Origin: Ifrita kowaldi
Lineage: Eukaryota > Chordata > Aves > Passeriformes > Cinclosomatidae
DNA: 64,000 nucleotides
Assembly (NCBI GenBank): GCA_013398055.1
Contig: VZRS01009608.1
Coordinates: 186,001-250,000, forward strand
Direction: 5' to 3'
Shown one piece after another: positions 26,301-40,669 of this stretch. The notes under the pieces were generated by a model that saw only the letters and a program-made list of their open reading frames with translations, was not told the DNA's origin and did not search any database. Every line of letters starts with the position of its first letter. Position 1 is the stretch's first letter. A program made the translations under genes and the position numbers.

Positions 26301-29300
26301 TTTAACTTCCTCAACCTACTTTAAAATTAGATTTACTCGGTTACAAATCGTAAGTGTTAAATGAGTAAAACTATTAAACTAGGAATACTGCTGGGCTAAA
26401 GCATTTAATGGTTTACCACAGTATTACCATTTTTATGGTCTATTAAAACAATTGTAAGAATATCAGCAGTATGAAGAATCAAGTAATTTATATACAAGTT
26501 TGATAAAGTACCGTATGTTTGAGCAAAAAGTGAGCTCGTTTTCTTACACTTCAAGAAAATTAGAGGAAAATATATTTTAAAAGAAAAGGTTCTCTTAAAG
26601 CTGAAGTACATTTACTTGAAACTAAATTTCTAAAACTACGCACACCATATATCTTTTTGTCAAGATTTTGTTTGTTTTATGCAGCTTGTTCCAACAAAAT
26701 GCAGATGGTCTAAACCAATACCACAAAACAAATCAGTGCAAATAAGATATTAAAAATAAGGCTCAAATCTAATTCACTTCTGTGTCGCTCATCTCTCCTC
26801 TTTTCCTCCCCTAGCTCATGTTGGGACCAAAGTCATCAATATATCAAATTGCCCTACAGCATTCTGAGTCTTTGCATGACTGAAACCTGAAAATAACAAA
26901 AGCCTTGGTGCAGTGGCTTCCAAGAAATTTAGTCCAAGAAATCATACAGCAAGCTACTACCAAAACTTTCCACAAGTGAATTCAAGGTATGTTTTATTTA
27001 ATCTGTTTATCACTTGTTCTCTAGACTAAGCATTCAGAAAAAAACAGTGTTTTGTCCATTTTCTTGAAAATATCCCAAAGAAACAAAAAAACCCCTTGTA
27101 ACAAGAAACTGTCAAACAAATTCCTTCTTTATTGGTCTTGCAACAGGGTTTTGCAACTCCAAAGAGAAATGCTTGGTTTGCTCCAAAGAAGTTGGATTAT
27201 TTGTTTAGTTTGCCACAACAAAACCACAGCAAAATTTAAGTGCACCACAGCTCTCTAAAAACTCAAAGCTTGCAGAGCTGTTCAGGAGGACAGAAATGAT
27301 GTTAATATGAGTAGTAACACCAACACCTAACAAAGGAGATAACTGCTTACAAACCCACCTCTTTTTCTTAACTATCCTCTGCTCAAACAAATATGAAAGT
27401 ATTTGCTTATGCACACAGAAATGTAACCTGGAAAAAGATAATTTCTACAAAGTAACAACATGACACAAGGAGCTCTGGAAGGTCACACTCAGCCCAAATA
27501 TGCAGGCAGGTACACATGGAAATACTGAGGCACAAAGCGCCACCAGATATGATTTTTTTCTTTTAAACAAAGAGCACAGGGGTGAAGATCTCCATGACAT
27601 CAAAGACCTTCCTACTAGAGATCATCAGTTACCTGGATCACTGCTGACAACAAAATCACTAGGAACAGAACAGAGGCATTGACCTGTGGTCAGACATTAT
27701 CACTTATATAGTAAGAAAAAGCATAATTACAATGATTTAAAGGTAATTCTATAGCTCTTAAAAATACTTTCTATTTTCCTATTTTTAATTGGGTGCATTA
27801 AATATCTTGATAATACTCTCTCAAAGACCAATTACACTGTACACAGCGCTCCTGTTTGAAGTGACTGCTCTGTGCAATGCTAATCCATGAAGTGGGATGA
27901 GCCTCACACAGCAATCAGCCAACTCAAGACCTACCCACACCTTGGAGCACACCAAAAATTTGCACAATATCTGAGTAGTACCTGAGCAGCACCAGCCCAG
28001 CACAGAGAAAGAACAGGTCCCAGCTGGGAGAATGGAAACCAGGACTAAAACTCTATAAAATGCTGTCATAGGACTGGATTGCAGGAAGTAGTAGGTCGGT
28101 AGAGGTATTCAGCCCAACTGCTTCCCCAGCATCACTGTCAGTTTAAGAAGTCATCTCACTATGAGAAATTTGGAATCCTTACCTGAAAGATTTTCACTGT
28201 ATCTTCCAAAGTGAGAGGAGCAACACAGAATGGGTTTTGGCAGATTTAAATAGCGTATTTGCAGAAATACCAGAGATCCCAAAAAATTTTCTGCCTTACT
28301 TTTTGAATGAAATTTTTATTATCCATTTTCATCATCGTCTAACCCAACCAACACTTCTCAATCACATGGCTGGAGTTAAAAAGAAAAAAAAATAAAATTA
28401 AAAGGTATCTCAAAGTAAGTTATTTGCTTTCCAAACTGCAAGCCCTTTGGAGAGTAGAACTTATTTTGCTGCAACCTTAAGGACTGCAAATCTTAAGGAG
28501 CAAAACCAGATTGACTCTAATTCTCACCACGTTCTCAAAGAATAATCGCTAGTCAGTACCTGAAAATGATGACAACTTTTGCCAGGTTAACACCTTGTGT
28601 ATTCACCTGCCTTTTTACACTGACTTTTCACCCTCATAGTTCTGCCAAGTGACAATGCTCCAGTAGTCTGGAGTGGCTCCTCCTTTACATGGCTCTGAAA
28701 ACACACAGAGCCCAGTACACAAATTTGATTGAAGACTACGTGAAAACCCATTAGTTCTTACAGACTGTGTAAAAATGTGTGGATTTTCAGACTGTTTGCC
28801 TTATACACAGCTAGTCAATATTGGAGAAGGAGTTTGAGCACTGGTAAAGAAACACGAGTTTGCAGTTTTCTTTCGGCAAATTTAATTACCACTGGTTTTA
28901 AAAGCATGGTCTTAACTGGGCCATCTGGTTTCTTCCAATATCACCTGTAGGATTTCAGTTTTTCCTATGTCACCCAAAGGCATGACAAGCATTTATCACA
29001 GTGATGTATTTCTGTGAGACTTCTTAGCTGGTCATTTTTAAATTTCTTAGAGGATTTATAGGCATCGTAGTTTCCATTTCATTTGTGGCAGGCGAACAGA
29101 AACAAACAAAGCCTTGCACCTCAAAAGCAAAAAGTGCCTCTCAGCTGCACCTCCAACAGACTTTGCAAAATTCCCAGATTCATAAAGCAAAGGCCTTGGC
29201 ATGTCTCAATGTTTGTATATGTGTGGAGCTAACACTTGGAAGCTTAAAACATGGCAAGTTCATGGATATGAACTACTCATGACTGCATATCAGCTGACCC

Positions 29301-30000
29301 TCAAAATCACATGGATGACACTACTGCAGCACCATCAGCAAGATGAATTTTCAGGCTCTGCTTTTTACTCCTCTGCTTCATGGTTTGATGTCATTTGAAG
29401 ATAGATTTTTGTGGTGTAATACAGATAGGGGTTAGGCTGAGCTTCTGTTCTCTCACAAAGGAAATCCTTCAGACGCATCCATAAAACGGCAGGAAGGACA
29501 CCTACTGTCCTTATATATTCATATCATAATGTCTTTGCCTCTTTCTCAATGCTTTTTTCCTAGCAAAGCATATCAGATAAGATCAGTATCATCATCAATA
29601 CCATCACGGGGAAGCTGCTGGCAGCACACCAACTGTTAATTAACCCCAGCACTGTCATACCTGATAAAAGCTCTTTAGAACAGTTGAATTAAAATAAGAT
29701 AAATAAGGATAAAACATTTAACCAATATTGAAAAGACTGCTATCTCCACTCCAGGCATGAATAGCACTCTTCCTACTAGGGAAGAGTGAATTGATTTAGA
29801 GACAGCTCAGCATTTAGACCTCCACTTCACACCAAGCTTAAGATAGACCTCCTCTCGAGAGCCTGATAAAACCAGAGGTATGTGTGGAGGGGATAAAACT
29901 GTTGTACAGTAAGGCCCAAATACATGGGAGGCTGCACATGACTAAAAAGATTTGTGTTTTTCCTGTAGCAGCACCTACACTGTGCATAGCAGATAAAGAG
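23301..30000. other. AT-rich non-coding DNA, no gene seen
   Basis: No gene, RNA or recognisable transposon copy. The largest frame, 111 codons at 24725-25060, starts in a less AT-rich patch and matches nothing I know. The stretch 25740-25990 is free of simple repeats and contains several homeobox-like AT cores, but it is weaker than the clusters annotated separately. Confidence 0.6.
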
Positions 30001-33000
30001 AAGGGACAGAGCAAATCCCCACCCTGCTCAGGTGAATGGGTAGAAGCAGAATCAGATGGATACAGAATAATGCCTTGGCTTCACCTCAACCTAATTGCAT
30101 CTTGGTAGCATATGGAAGAACATATGCAGAACTGAGTAATAACTCATCTTTTTCCTCGTCTTCGTTTTTAGGATGGTATTTTCCATTGAAATCGGTGGAG
30201 CAGAATTAGCACAGAGCAATGCTTCTACTGCACAAGTCTTTCGCTCCAGTGTTACACATCATCAGATTCAGATCTCAGCAATCAGATGACTTTCCTGCCC
30301 TACTGAAAATGCAGGACTATGGAATACAAAACTCATTCTGGATTTTACTAATAAGCAAACAAACCAGATAGTCAAAGCTCAGTATGCTGGTCACCTAAAA
30401 GACTGGCATTAAAAGATTTTCACTCTCTATAAAAGCATTTGTCATAGAAAAAATAGGATTTAAAAGTATTATTTCCAAAAGTGGGGAGAAAAAAATATAT
30501 TCTTTTACTTTTTTTGTGCAAAACAGAAATGGAAGTTTAAAAGTCTCCGAGTGGTGAGCACACTGAAAGCATCAGCACAGCCCAAGCAGCGGCACAAATT
30601 CTTAATTAAGATGATGGAAGTCTAGTTCCTAAGAGCTTTTCTCAAAGATGGGACTCCTGCGCCCTGGCCCTAAGTGTGCTGAAACTTGGGCAGGAAAATC
30701 CGGCAGGAGTACTGACAAGAGTTCAGAAAAGTTCCCCCATCTCCCCAAATATTGAAATTGTGAATGATGGTATTTTTTAATTAAGAAGTTTTAATCAAAA
30801 ATCTTAGAAATAGCTCTACTCTCTAACCTTTATTTCAATCACAGGTGTATTTTAATATAGGACCCTCTGAATGCAGATAAGCTATGTAAGACACCAACAC
30901 TCCTTGAATTTCTTTCCACTGTAAGATTTCTTGCCCTTGAATTTCATTTTGCTCTACTGTTCTTCAGCTATGGACAGAGAAAATATCACTGACTGATTGG
31001 TTTCTATTTTTTCCATATATTCAAAATGTAATAGTCTTGTTATATAGCAGTCAGATTTTCCAAAGTATGATTTTTTTTTTTTCCATGAACTCTTGTATCT
31101 TACATTTTCTTTAGTTTTTTTTTCCCCTGAGCATGAGATACAGCATGAAACAGCAGCCAGATCCAGCAGTGGATCATCATTGTAAAATATCTTTTGGAAG
31201 ACTTCAAATTTTGCTGTCTACCTATTTTATTGTCTAAATAACATCTCTCAGCAGACCATCACTCTTCTTTGGCATTAAAAAATTTCATGCAGTGAAAAAA
31301 AGCACAAAGGAAATAGAGATGTCTAAAGCATTCCCTAATCACTGAATCACCTCTAAATTCAAGGGGAGAATTTGCTTAAATAAGAATTGATCAAATATCC
31401 CAGAGATCATTAGATCCATTCTAGACAAGTCCAAATTGTCTATGACACTGGAGAGCAAAGCAATACCTCCCACGCTTGCATTCTTTGCTTGTCCTTCATC
31501 TCTGGCTCGCCTGTAATTTCCATCTTCTGGGTAACAAAAACATTGCCTTTGTTTCCATCCTTTTTGCTTAGAAGCATGAGAAGCAGCAAAGAATTATTTC
31601 AGAAAAACAAAGTTTATGTTTCTGAGACCTTCTTCTGACAGCAATCTCCACTACTACCTCAATATTCTGTGTCAGAAAATGTGCCCTCACTCCCGGCAAG
31701 ATGGGCAGCCTCACAAAGCAGCGAAATGAGACTTTCCAGCTGGACAAGATTTGCTGAGAAAAGGGTTAAGGCCAGGAGTGGGAAATAGGTGCAGACGAGA
31801 GGAGTGACTTCAGAGACAGTAACTAACCCGACTACATGAACTACATTTCTCAAACCTCTGAGGGCTAACAGGAAAACCAGCTTTAAACAGTTTGCACACT
31901 GGGAATTAGTGAATCCTGACAAAAGTGAAAAGGAAGCCAAATCATATGGTTTCTCAAATAAAGCTTGACAAGGATCCTCTAACAAGCTGGAGAATCCAAG
32001 GACCACAAACTTCACAGCAGCTTTAGAGTATGAATAAGGCTGATGCACAACTGAGCGTGGAATAATTCCACCAAATGACAAAAACCCGTCACAGGATTTC
32101 TTTAGGAAACAATGCCTCAAAATAAAAGCAGCAAAGGAGAAGTAGTATTCAATATCAGCTGTGGTATTAATACAGCTCTTTTAACCACAATGATCTATCC
32201 AAACATAAAGAAAGACAAATATTATGCAAGAAAACCCCAGAGTTACACAAAACGCTGATGACCATATTTCACAAAGGGCAAAGAGCCCACGTACTCTGTT
32301 TTCAATGGAATATTTCAAGTTTCCAATGATGTTTTTCTGTCCTGAACTTGCTTTCTGAACAGCAACACATATAATAATGTTTAAGGTTTCCATTTTATCT
32401 ATAGAAGAATCTCATTTTGTAGCAATTACCAAGTGTTCATAATCCCTGTAGGCTCTAGCAAATCTCTGGATCTTTCAAGAGACAAACTGACTTAAGAGCT
32501 AAAACACATATTGAGGATGGCAAATATTATTTGGACTGAAAGCAAAAGCTGAGTGCATACTACCTGAAATTCATGCCTTTCTCAAAAAAAGAAATTGTAA
32601 ACATGAGGTGTGCAGGAAGGGAGTTTACGACATGAATTTACTCTGACAAAATACTGAGTAACACCCCTCCTTTAAGGTCTAACAACAATGACAGCCACGG
32701 GCACATTATTCTTAAAATTTGCTTTTAAAGGATTACCAGGCTTTAATACAGAGCAAAGTTTCATCACAAGATGTTTGTCTCCTTCGTTTTGCCATCATGG
32801 TCACCTTCAGTTTGGGCTTCTTTCACTGAACAGCCTACTCTGAAAGCCAATTAAATTGCTTTCAATTCAGCTGAGAAAAAGAAAGTGGTAGTTCCTTCAA
32901 ACGGCCTATTTGGAGAAACTTGAGGACTGATCCTTTCTTCCATGGCAGCAGCTTTCCATCAATGCAGCTCTGATAGTGTCAATGTAGCTACACTGGCAAA

Positions 33001-33589
33001 ACACCAGTTTAACTGAGGAGAGAATCAAACCCTTTACTTGTAACAATTTCTGTCAAGAGACCAGACTAAGTCACTTTAATTGAGTTCCTCTCGCTTTCAT
33101 TGTGCAGAAACAAAGGAGGAATAAAAAGAGATCAAAGAGCCCTTATTTGGAGCTAACATAATTGTGTCCCTTGGAGAGCAGGCGAGCCCGAGATTACTGA
33201 AAGGAGATAGACTCTGAATATAGAAACCTGACAACAATGACATTAGAATGTTTAAAGGGGAAAGAAAAGGCACATACAGGGATATTTATTATAACTTTTC
33301 ATCATGTTGCAATCCGAGTAGCGTGTGTTCCAGTGTCTCTTTCACTGTTATATATATCAGCTAAATTTCTCTTACAATTCAGCTTATGAGAACAGGTTTC
33401 ATCTATTTATTACTTTAAATGACTTGTCTAACAGACTGCGGTAGTCTGGAAAATTTGTATTTCCTAATGATTTTTTTAAGCACTGTTTTCTAGCCTTGTA
33501 AATTCTGTATTAAGTGGGTGAATCAGACTTTCCAGATCTGAAGAGATGGTGTGCAAGGGTAAGCTGCCATAAAGTGTCAGTGGTCAAAA
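30001..33589. other. AT-rich non-coding DNA, no gene seen
   Basis: The main open frame is 153 codons on the minus strand at 31659-32120. It is Leu, Val and Ser rich, shows no motif or splice context, and its length is within what six frames of 64 kb can give by chance. A 12-T run lies at 31071-31082. A non-repetitive patch at about 33060-33180 contains an ATCAAAG (TCF/LEF-type) site at 33130-33136, but I do not call it an element. Confidence 0.6.
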
Positions 33590-33680
33590 GAAAAAACAAA
33601 CAAACCCAAAAAAACAGAAACAAACCAAACCAAACCAAACCCAACCAACCAACCAAAAAGACAAGGAAAAAAAAAAGGCT
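33590..33680. repeat. A/C-rich low-complexity repeat, AAACC-type units
   Basis: The sequence drifts through CAAACAAACCC, then repeated CAAAC/CCAAC units around 33621-33655, and ends in a run of A. The reverse strand gives a frame rich in Phe, Leu, Val, Trp and Gly that is purely compositional. This is a simple-sequence tract and not a gene. Confidence 0.85.
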
Positions 33681-36539
33681 TTTGGCCCTCTGAAGACTCA
33701 GTAGCATAAGTCCTTGTCTTTAACTTCAGCACTTCACCATGCAGAGGTGAAAAAAATCACAATATAGCAGAATACATGCACAATAAAGGGTCTTTTGAGC
33801 TTATAAAAGTAGTCATGAACACGAACTCTAAAACTTCAGGTTTATGACTCAAAACATAAAACTGCGATTTCCGAGTGCAACTTGGGATGTTAAATACCCA
33901 AATACCGTTTTGAATAAAACACCATTAAATAATCAGCTTTCAGAAACCTGGCATTTTAAACACCCTTCATAAGACATTGGGAGGATTCAGAGAAAAAAAT
34001 TGGTGTTTGGAAAACTTTGCAAACACTCAACTAACTCAATTATATAATATCCACGCAGCAGTACAGGCAGGACACACAGATCCCTACTGTTCTAGCCAAA
34101 TGCAAGTTAAAATTAGTTGTGGAGGCACATCTAGTGCTGCCATTTAGAAATTTAACCCAAATGTGGTTCGGTAGATGCCCCTGTACCAGTCATATGGGAA
34201 AGAAAAAGTTAACCATTACCAGGATGAGGACTTAAAACTGATCAAAAGCAGTGACAGAGAAGTCTGAAGGAAGGAGTGCTTATTAACCAACTGGTGTGAT
34301 CCAAATCTCCAGGCAGCCTGTGCATCCCCCCGGAGTACAGCAGCCAGCAGTTCACTCTTGCTCTGTGCTCACAAAACACTGATGACTGTCTCTCCTTCCT
34401 GCCCTCTTCCCAGAGGCAGCCCAACACCACCTTGTGAATGAGAATCTAAACTTGTTTCTGCAAAGCTCTTCTCACTGTGGAGAAATCGAACCAGAGAAAC
34501 ACAAACAAAAAGCTCAAGTGACACAGTGAACAACAGAAACAAAATAGAGTCCGTGAGTCATTTATGGGTACAATCAATTACAAACATAGCACAGGCTTTT
34601 TCATCAGGTCAGAACTGTCAAAACACACTGAATCTGCCAGTGTAGGCTAAGTGGAGCTACAGAGGCATGATAAAGGATTATCTAGTAGAAGAAAAGACTT
34701 TTTAACGTTTTGAAGGCTGATAAGGAAACCATTGCTTGGAGCTATAGTAAAACTATTGCTGGCTGACACCCCTTCCAATTGTGCAGCCAGACTGCCTGGT
34801 ACCATTCCTTTAAAGATGTGGTTATCACAAATTCTAGCTCCTCTCCAGGGTTAAATCTCTAAACATCATGGGGAAAAAAAATCAGCTGTGTGAGAGACAT
34901 AGTTGGGTTCAAGTACAAAGTGTGGCTCACAAAATAGGGAACAAACAAACAATAAAGAACACACCCAGATGCACACAATAAAAGAAATAAGGCTTCCCAG
35001 CAGAGACAGCTACAGCCACCTCACACCTCTGCAGAAAGAGAACAAGGGTGGGCAGTTGCCAGCCCCAGGTCTTATCAGTCGGTTTATGTCTTTACCAGAA
35101 CAACCCAGCCAGGATTACTTTTAACCCAGTCCTCTAGAGGCTGAGGATTCCTCCAACCTGCAGTAAATTTACCTCATTTACAGACAGGTTGAAAGAAGGT
35201 GCAACTTAATTTTGACTAGAACCTGTCTCTTCAGCAGCAAGGCTGAAGGCAAAAATCATTGACAATTGCCTTCCCTTGGTTTTATGAGGTATAACAAGGA
35301 GGAAAGAGCATCCCAGAATACAGAATATTTAGGATGTGCTTTCAGGAGCACACATGCTGGTAGAAAAAGAGGTACTGTAAGCAAAATTAGTCTTAATTGC
35401 AGGAATTCTTGCACACGGGCAAAGATGGCTGATGTGTTAACCTTGGAACAAGACCTATCCAGAAGTGTTCACTGCAGGAGAATCCTCACTGAGGACAAAG
35501 AAGAGTCAGAGTCATCAGCCCAAATCACCTTTTCCCACATCGAAAAAAAATCAGTGCTGGCAGGGCTGGCCTGGCCCTTTGGAGAATAAATATGCAAAAA
35601 ATAAAACAATTTTCAGTTTGCCTTTCTAGTGGCAAAGATAATTGAATCTGATGTAGATCTCTTCCCCACATTAACAGTTAACTCTTACATCATGTAGCCC
35701 GAGGCTGCCAAACACACACCTGCCATTCCAAGGTGGAATTCTGCAGCACCTCTGCACACAAAGGCAGTGCCAAGGCAAGGTGCTCAGCAAACATGCAAAA
35801 CAAAAATAGGCAATGAGGAGGGACAACTCCCCATTCAAATTTCTGCCTGGCTAGATGACCATTGGTACAGGAACCTTGTTAAGAGGGAGAGGAAGAGCTA
35901 TAGAGACTTATTTTCTCAGGAAAAAAAATAAACAAAAAACACTTAATCAGGATTAAGAGTATAATGATAGGAAAGAATCTTTCAGAGACGATTCTGATGA
36001 GATCTGGTGTTTTCTCCCAGAGGCAAGAACAATTCATCTCATTATTTTAACATGGGCAGTTGTACAAAGATTTTCTTTCAGACTACTCAGTGAGAGACTT
36101 GTCATAAATTCACAGGGCCAGAAGAAAATACCACAGTACATTTTATACGCTTGCAAATGAGTTGACGGACCAAGGAGAGAGGCTTAAGATGGGAATTCAT
36201 TAAGGAGGATGGTTACTGACACTGGCATGTGATCACTCACCAATATTTAAGAACACTGGTTTTATTTTAGCTAATATATCAAGAGAAAAAAATTGTGAAT
36301 TGAAAGCGTTCCAAACACATTGTGCTATGCCATATAGATCCTTCAGATAGGATTTGTATTAAGATGTCTGAAAAAATAATAATAAAAAAATTAAAACTAT
36401 AAGAGAACAAATTGTCTACCAGATTTCCCTCCTCACCCCTCCCCCAAAGTTACAGAATTGCTTTGCAGTAGCTTTACTGCATTGAATTACCCAATTATCT
36501 TCTAAATTATAAAAGGCAAATCTTCACCACCAACTGTTC
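33681..36539. other. AT-rich non-coding DNA, no gene seen
   Basis: Open frames reach only 107 codons (35266-35589, plus) with no recognisable content. Short A runs such as 35920-35928 are present. Nothing else is supported. Confidence 0.6.
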
Positions 36540-36860
36540 CTAGGACTGCCAGGATGTGCAGTGTTGCAAAACTGTAGCAAAAATGTAAACAAAAGAGCCC
36601 TACTGAACAGGGAGGCAGGCTGTCCACATATGCCAATCCCAGCGGCTTCAATCAAAGGAGAGATTGTTTCACAAATAAACTAAGCCAGTGCAACTAATAA
36701 ACTCCTGCTCTAATTACTGGCTGCAGATGTATCAACTGAAGCAAATGAGACGCAGGCAGCCATTAATTATCTAATGAGGCCAGCAGTGTTTCTGATGAGG
36801 TGGGGCTGATTAAATATTAAACAGTAGCATATGGTGAGTGCCAAGAACAAAAGATTTGAA
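36540..36860. promoter_or_regulatory. Candidate enhancer / conserved non-coding element
   Basis: This stretch carries a dense, varied set of transcription-factor motifs and is free of simple repeats. Visible sites are a forkhead consensus TGTAAACA at 36584-36591, an E-box CATATG at 36627-36632, a TCF/LEF site ATCAAAGG at 36651-36658, TAATTA at 36711-36716, and a second TAATTA within 'cattaattatctaatgagg' at 36761-36779, followed by 'ctgattaaatattaaac' at about 36806-36822. Such mixtures of forkhead, TCF and homeodomain sites are typical of vertebrate developmental enhancers in gene deserts. Motifs are seen directly; conservation and activity are inferred. It could equally be a chance cluster in AT-rich DNA. 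Confidence 0.4.
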
Positions 36861-39800
36861 TCCGACTTTCTCTAGACATATCTACACGTATATATATTTA
36901 TATATAAAAAATACAACACTGCATTAAAAAATCCCCCTCCTCTAAGACAGAAGAGCAATCTCACTCTGAGAGAGGTAATTAGGCCAGAAATGGAAGCACA
37001 AAACTCAAAGGGAGTGTAGCGAGATCTGACTTCTGAAGGTGTAACACAGATGAAAAGGTTTCACATTAAAGGGATGCCAAAAACATTTAGGCATTGCAGC
37101 AGTTATCTCTTTGTTTAACCCTTCTTAGTTATTAAGACCTGCAAGTGTTTCTTTTCTCCCCCCTGCTCCTTTCTTCCCTTATCTTTTGCTGGAAAAGTCC
37201 CAGGGCTCACTCAAAGAGCATGAGCAATATCTAACAAATCCATCCTTATAACACAGCTCACAATATTCAGCCAAGACATGGAAAGTATAAGAAGGGGAAT
37301 GCAATCACTGAAATGTTATTAGGGCCAGCTAAACTGAAGGAAAAGTCAAACCTTGCTCTCACAGATGTCAAGCCCACTGAAGCCAGTTAATCCCATCAGA
37401 CTTAAGTGGGCCACCTCCAGCCAGCACACCAGAGAGCTTGAGAGGAGACACATGGGATTTTTTTTTCCCTCCTGTCAGCTCCTCCACCTCTCATCACAGA
37501 CACCCAGTGATGCAGCAACCCTGGCAATCCAAGAGTCACCCCTTTCCAAAGGGCAGAGATGCAGGACACAGCCCTGCTGATCTACTGGAAGCCTGTCCAG
37601 CTTCCAAGAAGAGAAAAAGCCACTGCTGCACTGCTCAATGCTGCTGGACAGTTTGGCTGCAGCCTTGCCCCTGTGCATCATTAATGTTTAGATCCAACAA
37701 CCCTGGGAACTACCAGATATGTCATGGATTTGCTCTTCCCTTATGAAAAACTGGCAATTCAATCTGATTTGTCTCAAACTTAACACACAGGTATTGAGCT
37801 GTTCAGTGCAAGTGTTCTGTGCGCCCACAGGAGGGAGGAACTTCTGTGTTTGAAGCAGAAACTCTGATCTGGCTGCTGGAAGGCTCTGTCCAGACTCCAA
37901 AGGGACCAGAAATTTTCAAGAAACTTGGGAAAACCTTTAAATCTGCCAGGACAAATTTGCAGAGATGGGGGAAAAGTTCAGATATAAAGTAGACTTACAG
38001 GAAGGGAAATTTGGTCTAGAATTGGCAAAGGTTGCATGTTCTCAGAAACTTCTGGAGGCTGCTTTTTGAGACTCTTAATAAGCCAAAGAAAACTTGTTGT
38101 TTATTTCAAAACATGCTCAGATGGCAGCCACTCATCACATTTTACATTGTTACAGTGACAATGCAAGTGTCCTAGATAGATCTAATTTTTTTTAGCTGTC
38201 ATTTGTATCAATTTATTACAAAATGAGACTATTTTTACATCAGGACCTCACAGAGAAACATAAAGAATCAACAAGTCACTATTGATTACGTAGGAACAGA
38301 TCACATTTTCTCAATACCTTTGCTATTACAAATGGTTTCCCTAAATATGGAAGAATGGTTCTCCCCCATCCGCCTTTTTTTTTTTATAATACCCTTCTTT
38401 ATTATAATCTCCTTAATATCCATCTGCTACCCTTTAGGCTAAAGCTTCTTAAATTCAAATATAGGGCTATTTTTATCACAGAAGAATATGTAAAGCAATA
38501 GAAACATTTTAATGGATTTTTGTGCCTGTGGCCCTTTTTAGCTGAATTTCCATAATGAAATCCAGTTACAGACATTGGTGCTGCTACAGTTGGCTGTTCA
38601 CACAAATAAAGAATGAACACTTTTGTCTTGTAAGCCGACTCAGTAAAAAAGAAAGTGCAATAGCAACCTACAGGAAGCACAGGCTTTTTTTCCTCTGTTG
38701 GTGCTTTAGTACAACTGTATATAACTGTATTTTTACTCCAATAGGGCATAACATTCAAGATAAAGTCACAACCCTACATTTAGGTTATAAATAAGTTGTA
38801 TAAAGTCATTTTCATAAGTAGTGACTAACAAAATGAGAATATTTTCTTTTGTGCAGGAGCATTCAGGATCACCAAAATAGCTTCATAAAAACAACTACAT
38901 GCAAAAACATTCACAATAAACATCCATGTAAGCTGATTCTTTGTATTAATGGTCTGGAAAAATATTTTTCTAAAAATATTTTAAGGGTACCAGTTCTTCT
39001 CCACCAAAATATTTTATTATTTTCTTATGGCCGTAAATGAAGCAGAGCAAGGAACAGTTTCTTGTGTCATAAACAGTGCTAAAATTTAAAATATTTTTCC
39101 ACTCCTCATCAGGGAGAAAATAAGAGTTTTAAAGAGGGGAAACCAAATAGCATATCCATATCCTTCAAAGAACAGCAAGAAGCACTTCTCATCTAGGAAT
39201 TAAACCCGTGGTGGCCAGCCCAGCTCCAGAGGCCAGGTTGCACTGGGATACCCATTTCTAATTAGGCAGAACAACCAACACTCAGGCAAAAAAGCCTCAG
39301 CAGCCACAAAAACAGTTCTTTATTATTATTTATATATTAAAATATCTGTTGGCAAACTAATCACTGACAATCTTGACTCTGATCATAACACAACCCAGCC
39401 TCGCATCAGTTTCACTGAATTATGTTGGTATCTCAACTGCTCAGCCATTATTATTTTTTAATCAGGCCCAAAGTATCTTAAAATGGGCACTTAGACACTG
39501 AAATGCTGCAGAGATATAACAAACAGCTACATTCACAGGAGCATCTGAGACATTTAGAAGCCTTTCTCACTTCTAAACCCATGACCTCAGCATTTCTATA
39601 ATGTTTATCCAGCAATTACTTATCAAGTCTCATTTCTGTTTCCAGACGCCTTCGCCATTAATTGCCTCGGAGTCTCTACAAGGTGTGATGAGCCTCTGCA
39701 TTTTTATAAACGCCCTTGTGCAGAAAGAGTTTGGAATAACTTATAATTGTTCTGTGCGTAGGAGCTTACCATTTAACTCCTATAATACAATACTTTTCCT

Positions 39801-40430
39801 ATTTCAACAGTAATATTGTCTGAATTGCTAAATCCAGAAAAGACTTTTGACTCTGATTTGGATATCTTTAATTCTAATGATTCAATTATTCTAAACCCAG
39901 TGTCTGTTATGACTGTTTATGGTGACTGTTAAGAAGTACATCACTCTCCTTTGTCTTGTGCGGTCTATCTGTGGAAATTAAGCATTGCAAGATGTTTCCT
40001 TTGAATTAGCTGTTTAAAGAATTTCTGCTTAAGTCTGACTCTGCTGTGTCCTCATTTGTGCAGAACTTGTCTTCCTAGCACAACAGATTGTTTTGCTGTT
40101 GCAGTGAATATTCAACCATGTAAAAATAAACACATACAAGAAAATGAGTGTGAACTTCCCCCGATGTTAAACAATGGCCAGCACCTGACACTGTCTGCAG
40201 GTGATGTGGGCCCAGAGGCAGCAGGAGCCCTGCTGGAATGGTGTGTGGCAGAGCTGGACCATGATCCAGGGAAAGGCAAACAGGGAATGCACTGGGTGAG
40301 CAGACAGGAACCTGAGCAGTTGTTGTCTGCCCAGACAGGTTTTCAGAGTGCAACAGTCCCAGCTCTCTAACTCATAGTTGATGTTTATGGGGTTGACACT
40401 CCTCAGATCGATACACAAAAGTATTGCTGG
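36861..40430. other. Mostly AT-rich non-coding DNA, no gene seen
   Basis: No coding gene. A moderately GC-richer patch at 37350-37900 gives overlapping frames of 68-102 codons on both strands, which is a composition effect. A 118-codon minus frame at 38402-38758 has no recognisable feature. An 11-T run is at 38375-38385. From about 40190 the composition shifts towards GC as the LTR neighbourhood is approached. Confidence 0.55.
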
Positions 40431-40669
40431 CTTCTACCTGTGACCTCAGCTCTGCTTCTCACTCCTCAAGGGATCCCCAGGTGACATCAGGGCTTCTGGG
40501 GGGACAGGGGAGATGCCCTGGGGAGCCCCAGCCCTTCTCCAGAAGTTACTGTCTGCCTGTGGCAGCTCCTCCCCAGGCCTGGGGCTGTACCTGGGCCCTG
40601 TGAAGGACATTCCTGGTGCTGCCCAGCACCTGCCACACTCAGGCCGACCTTCCCCTCACAGAGCCCTCA
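40431..40669. other. GC-rich flank left of the LTR, unassigned
   Basis: About 240 GC-rich bases lie directly left of the LTR. They are rich in 'ccccagcc', 'ctgggg' and 'cctgtg' words. They could be leftover element sequence or an independent GC-rich segment; I cannot tell. The plus frame at 40513-40794 (93 codons) crosses from this flank into the LTR and is not credible as a gene. Confidence 0.35.

Noticed and set aside
31659..32120. 153-codon open frame on the minus strand
   Set aside because: Leu/Val/Ser-rich with no recognisable domain, no splice signals and no coding-like contrast with its flanks. A frame of this size is expected by chance a few times in six frames of 64 kb.
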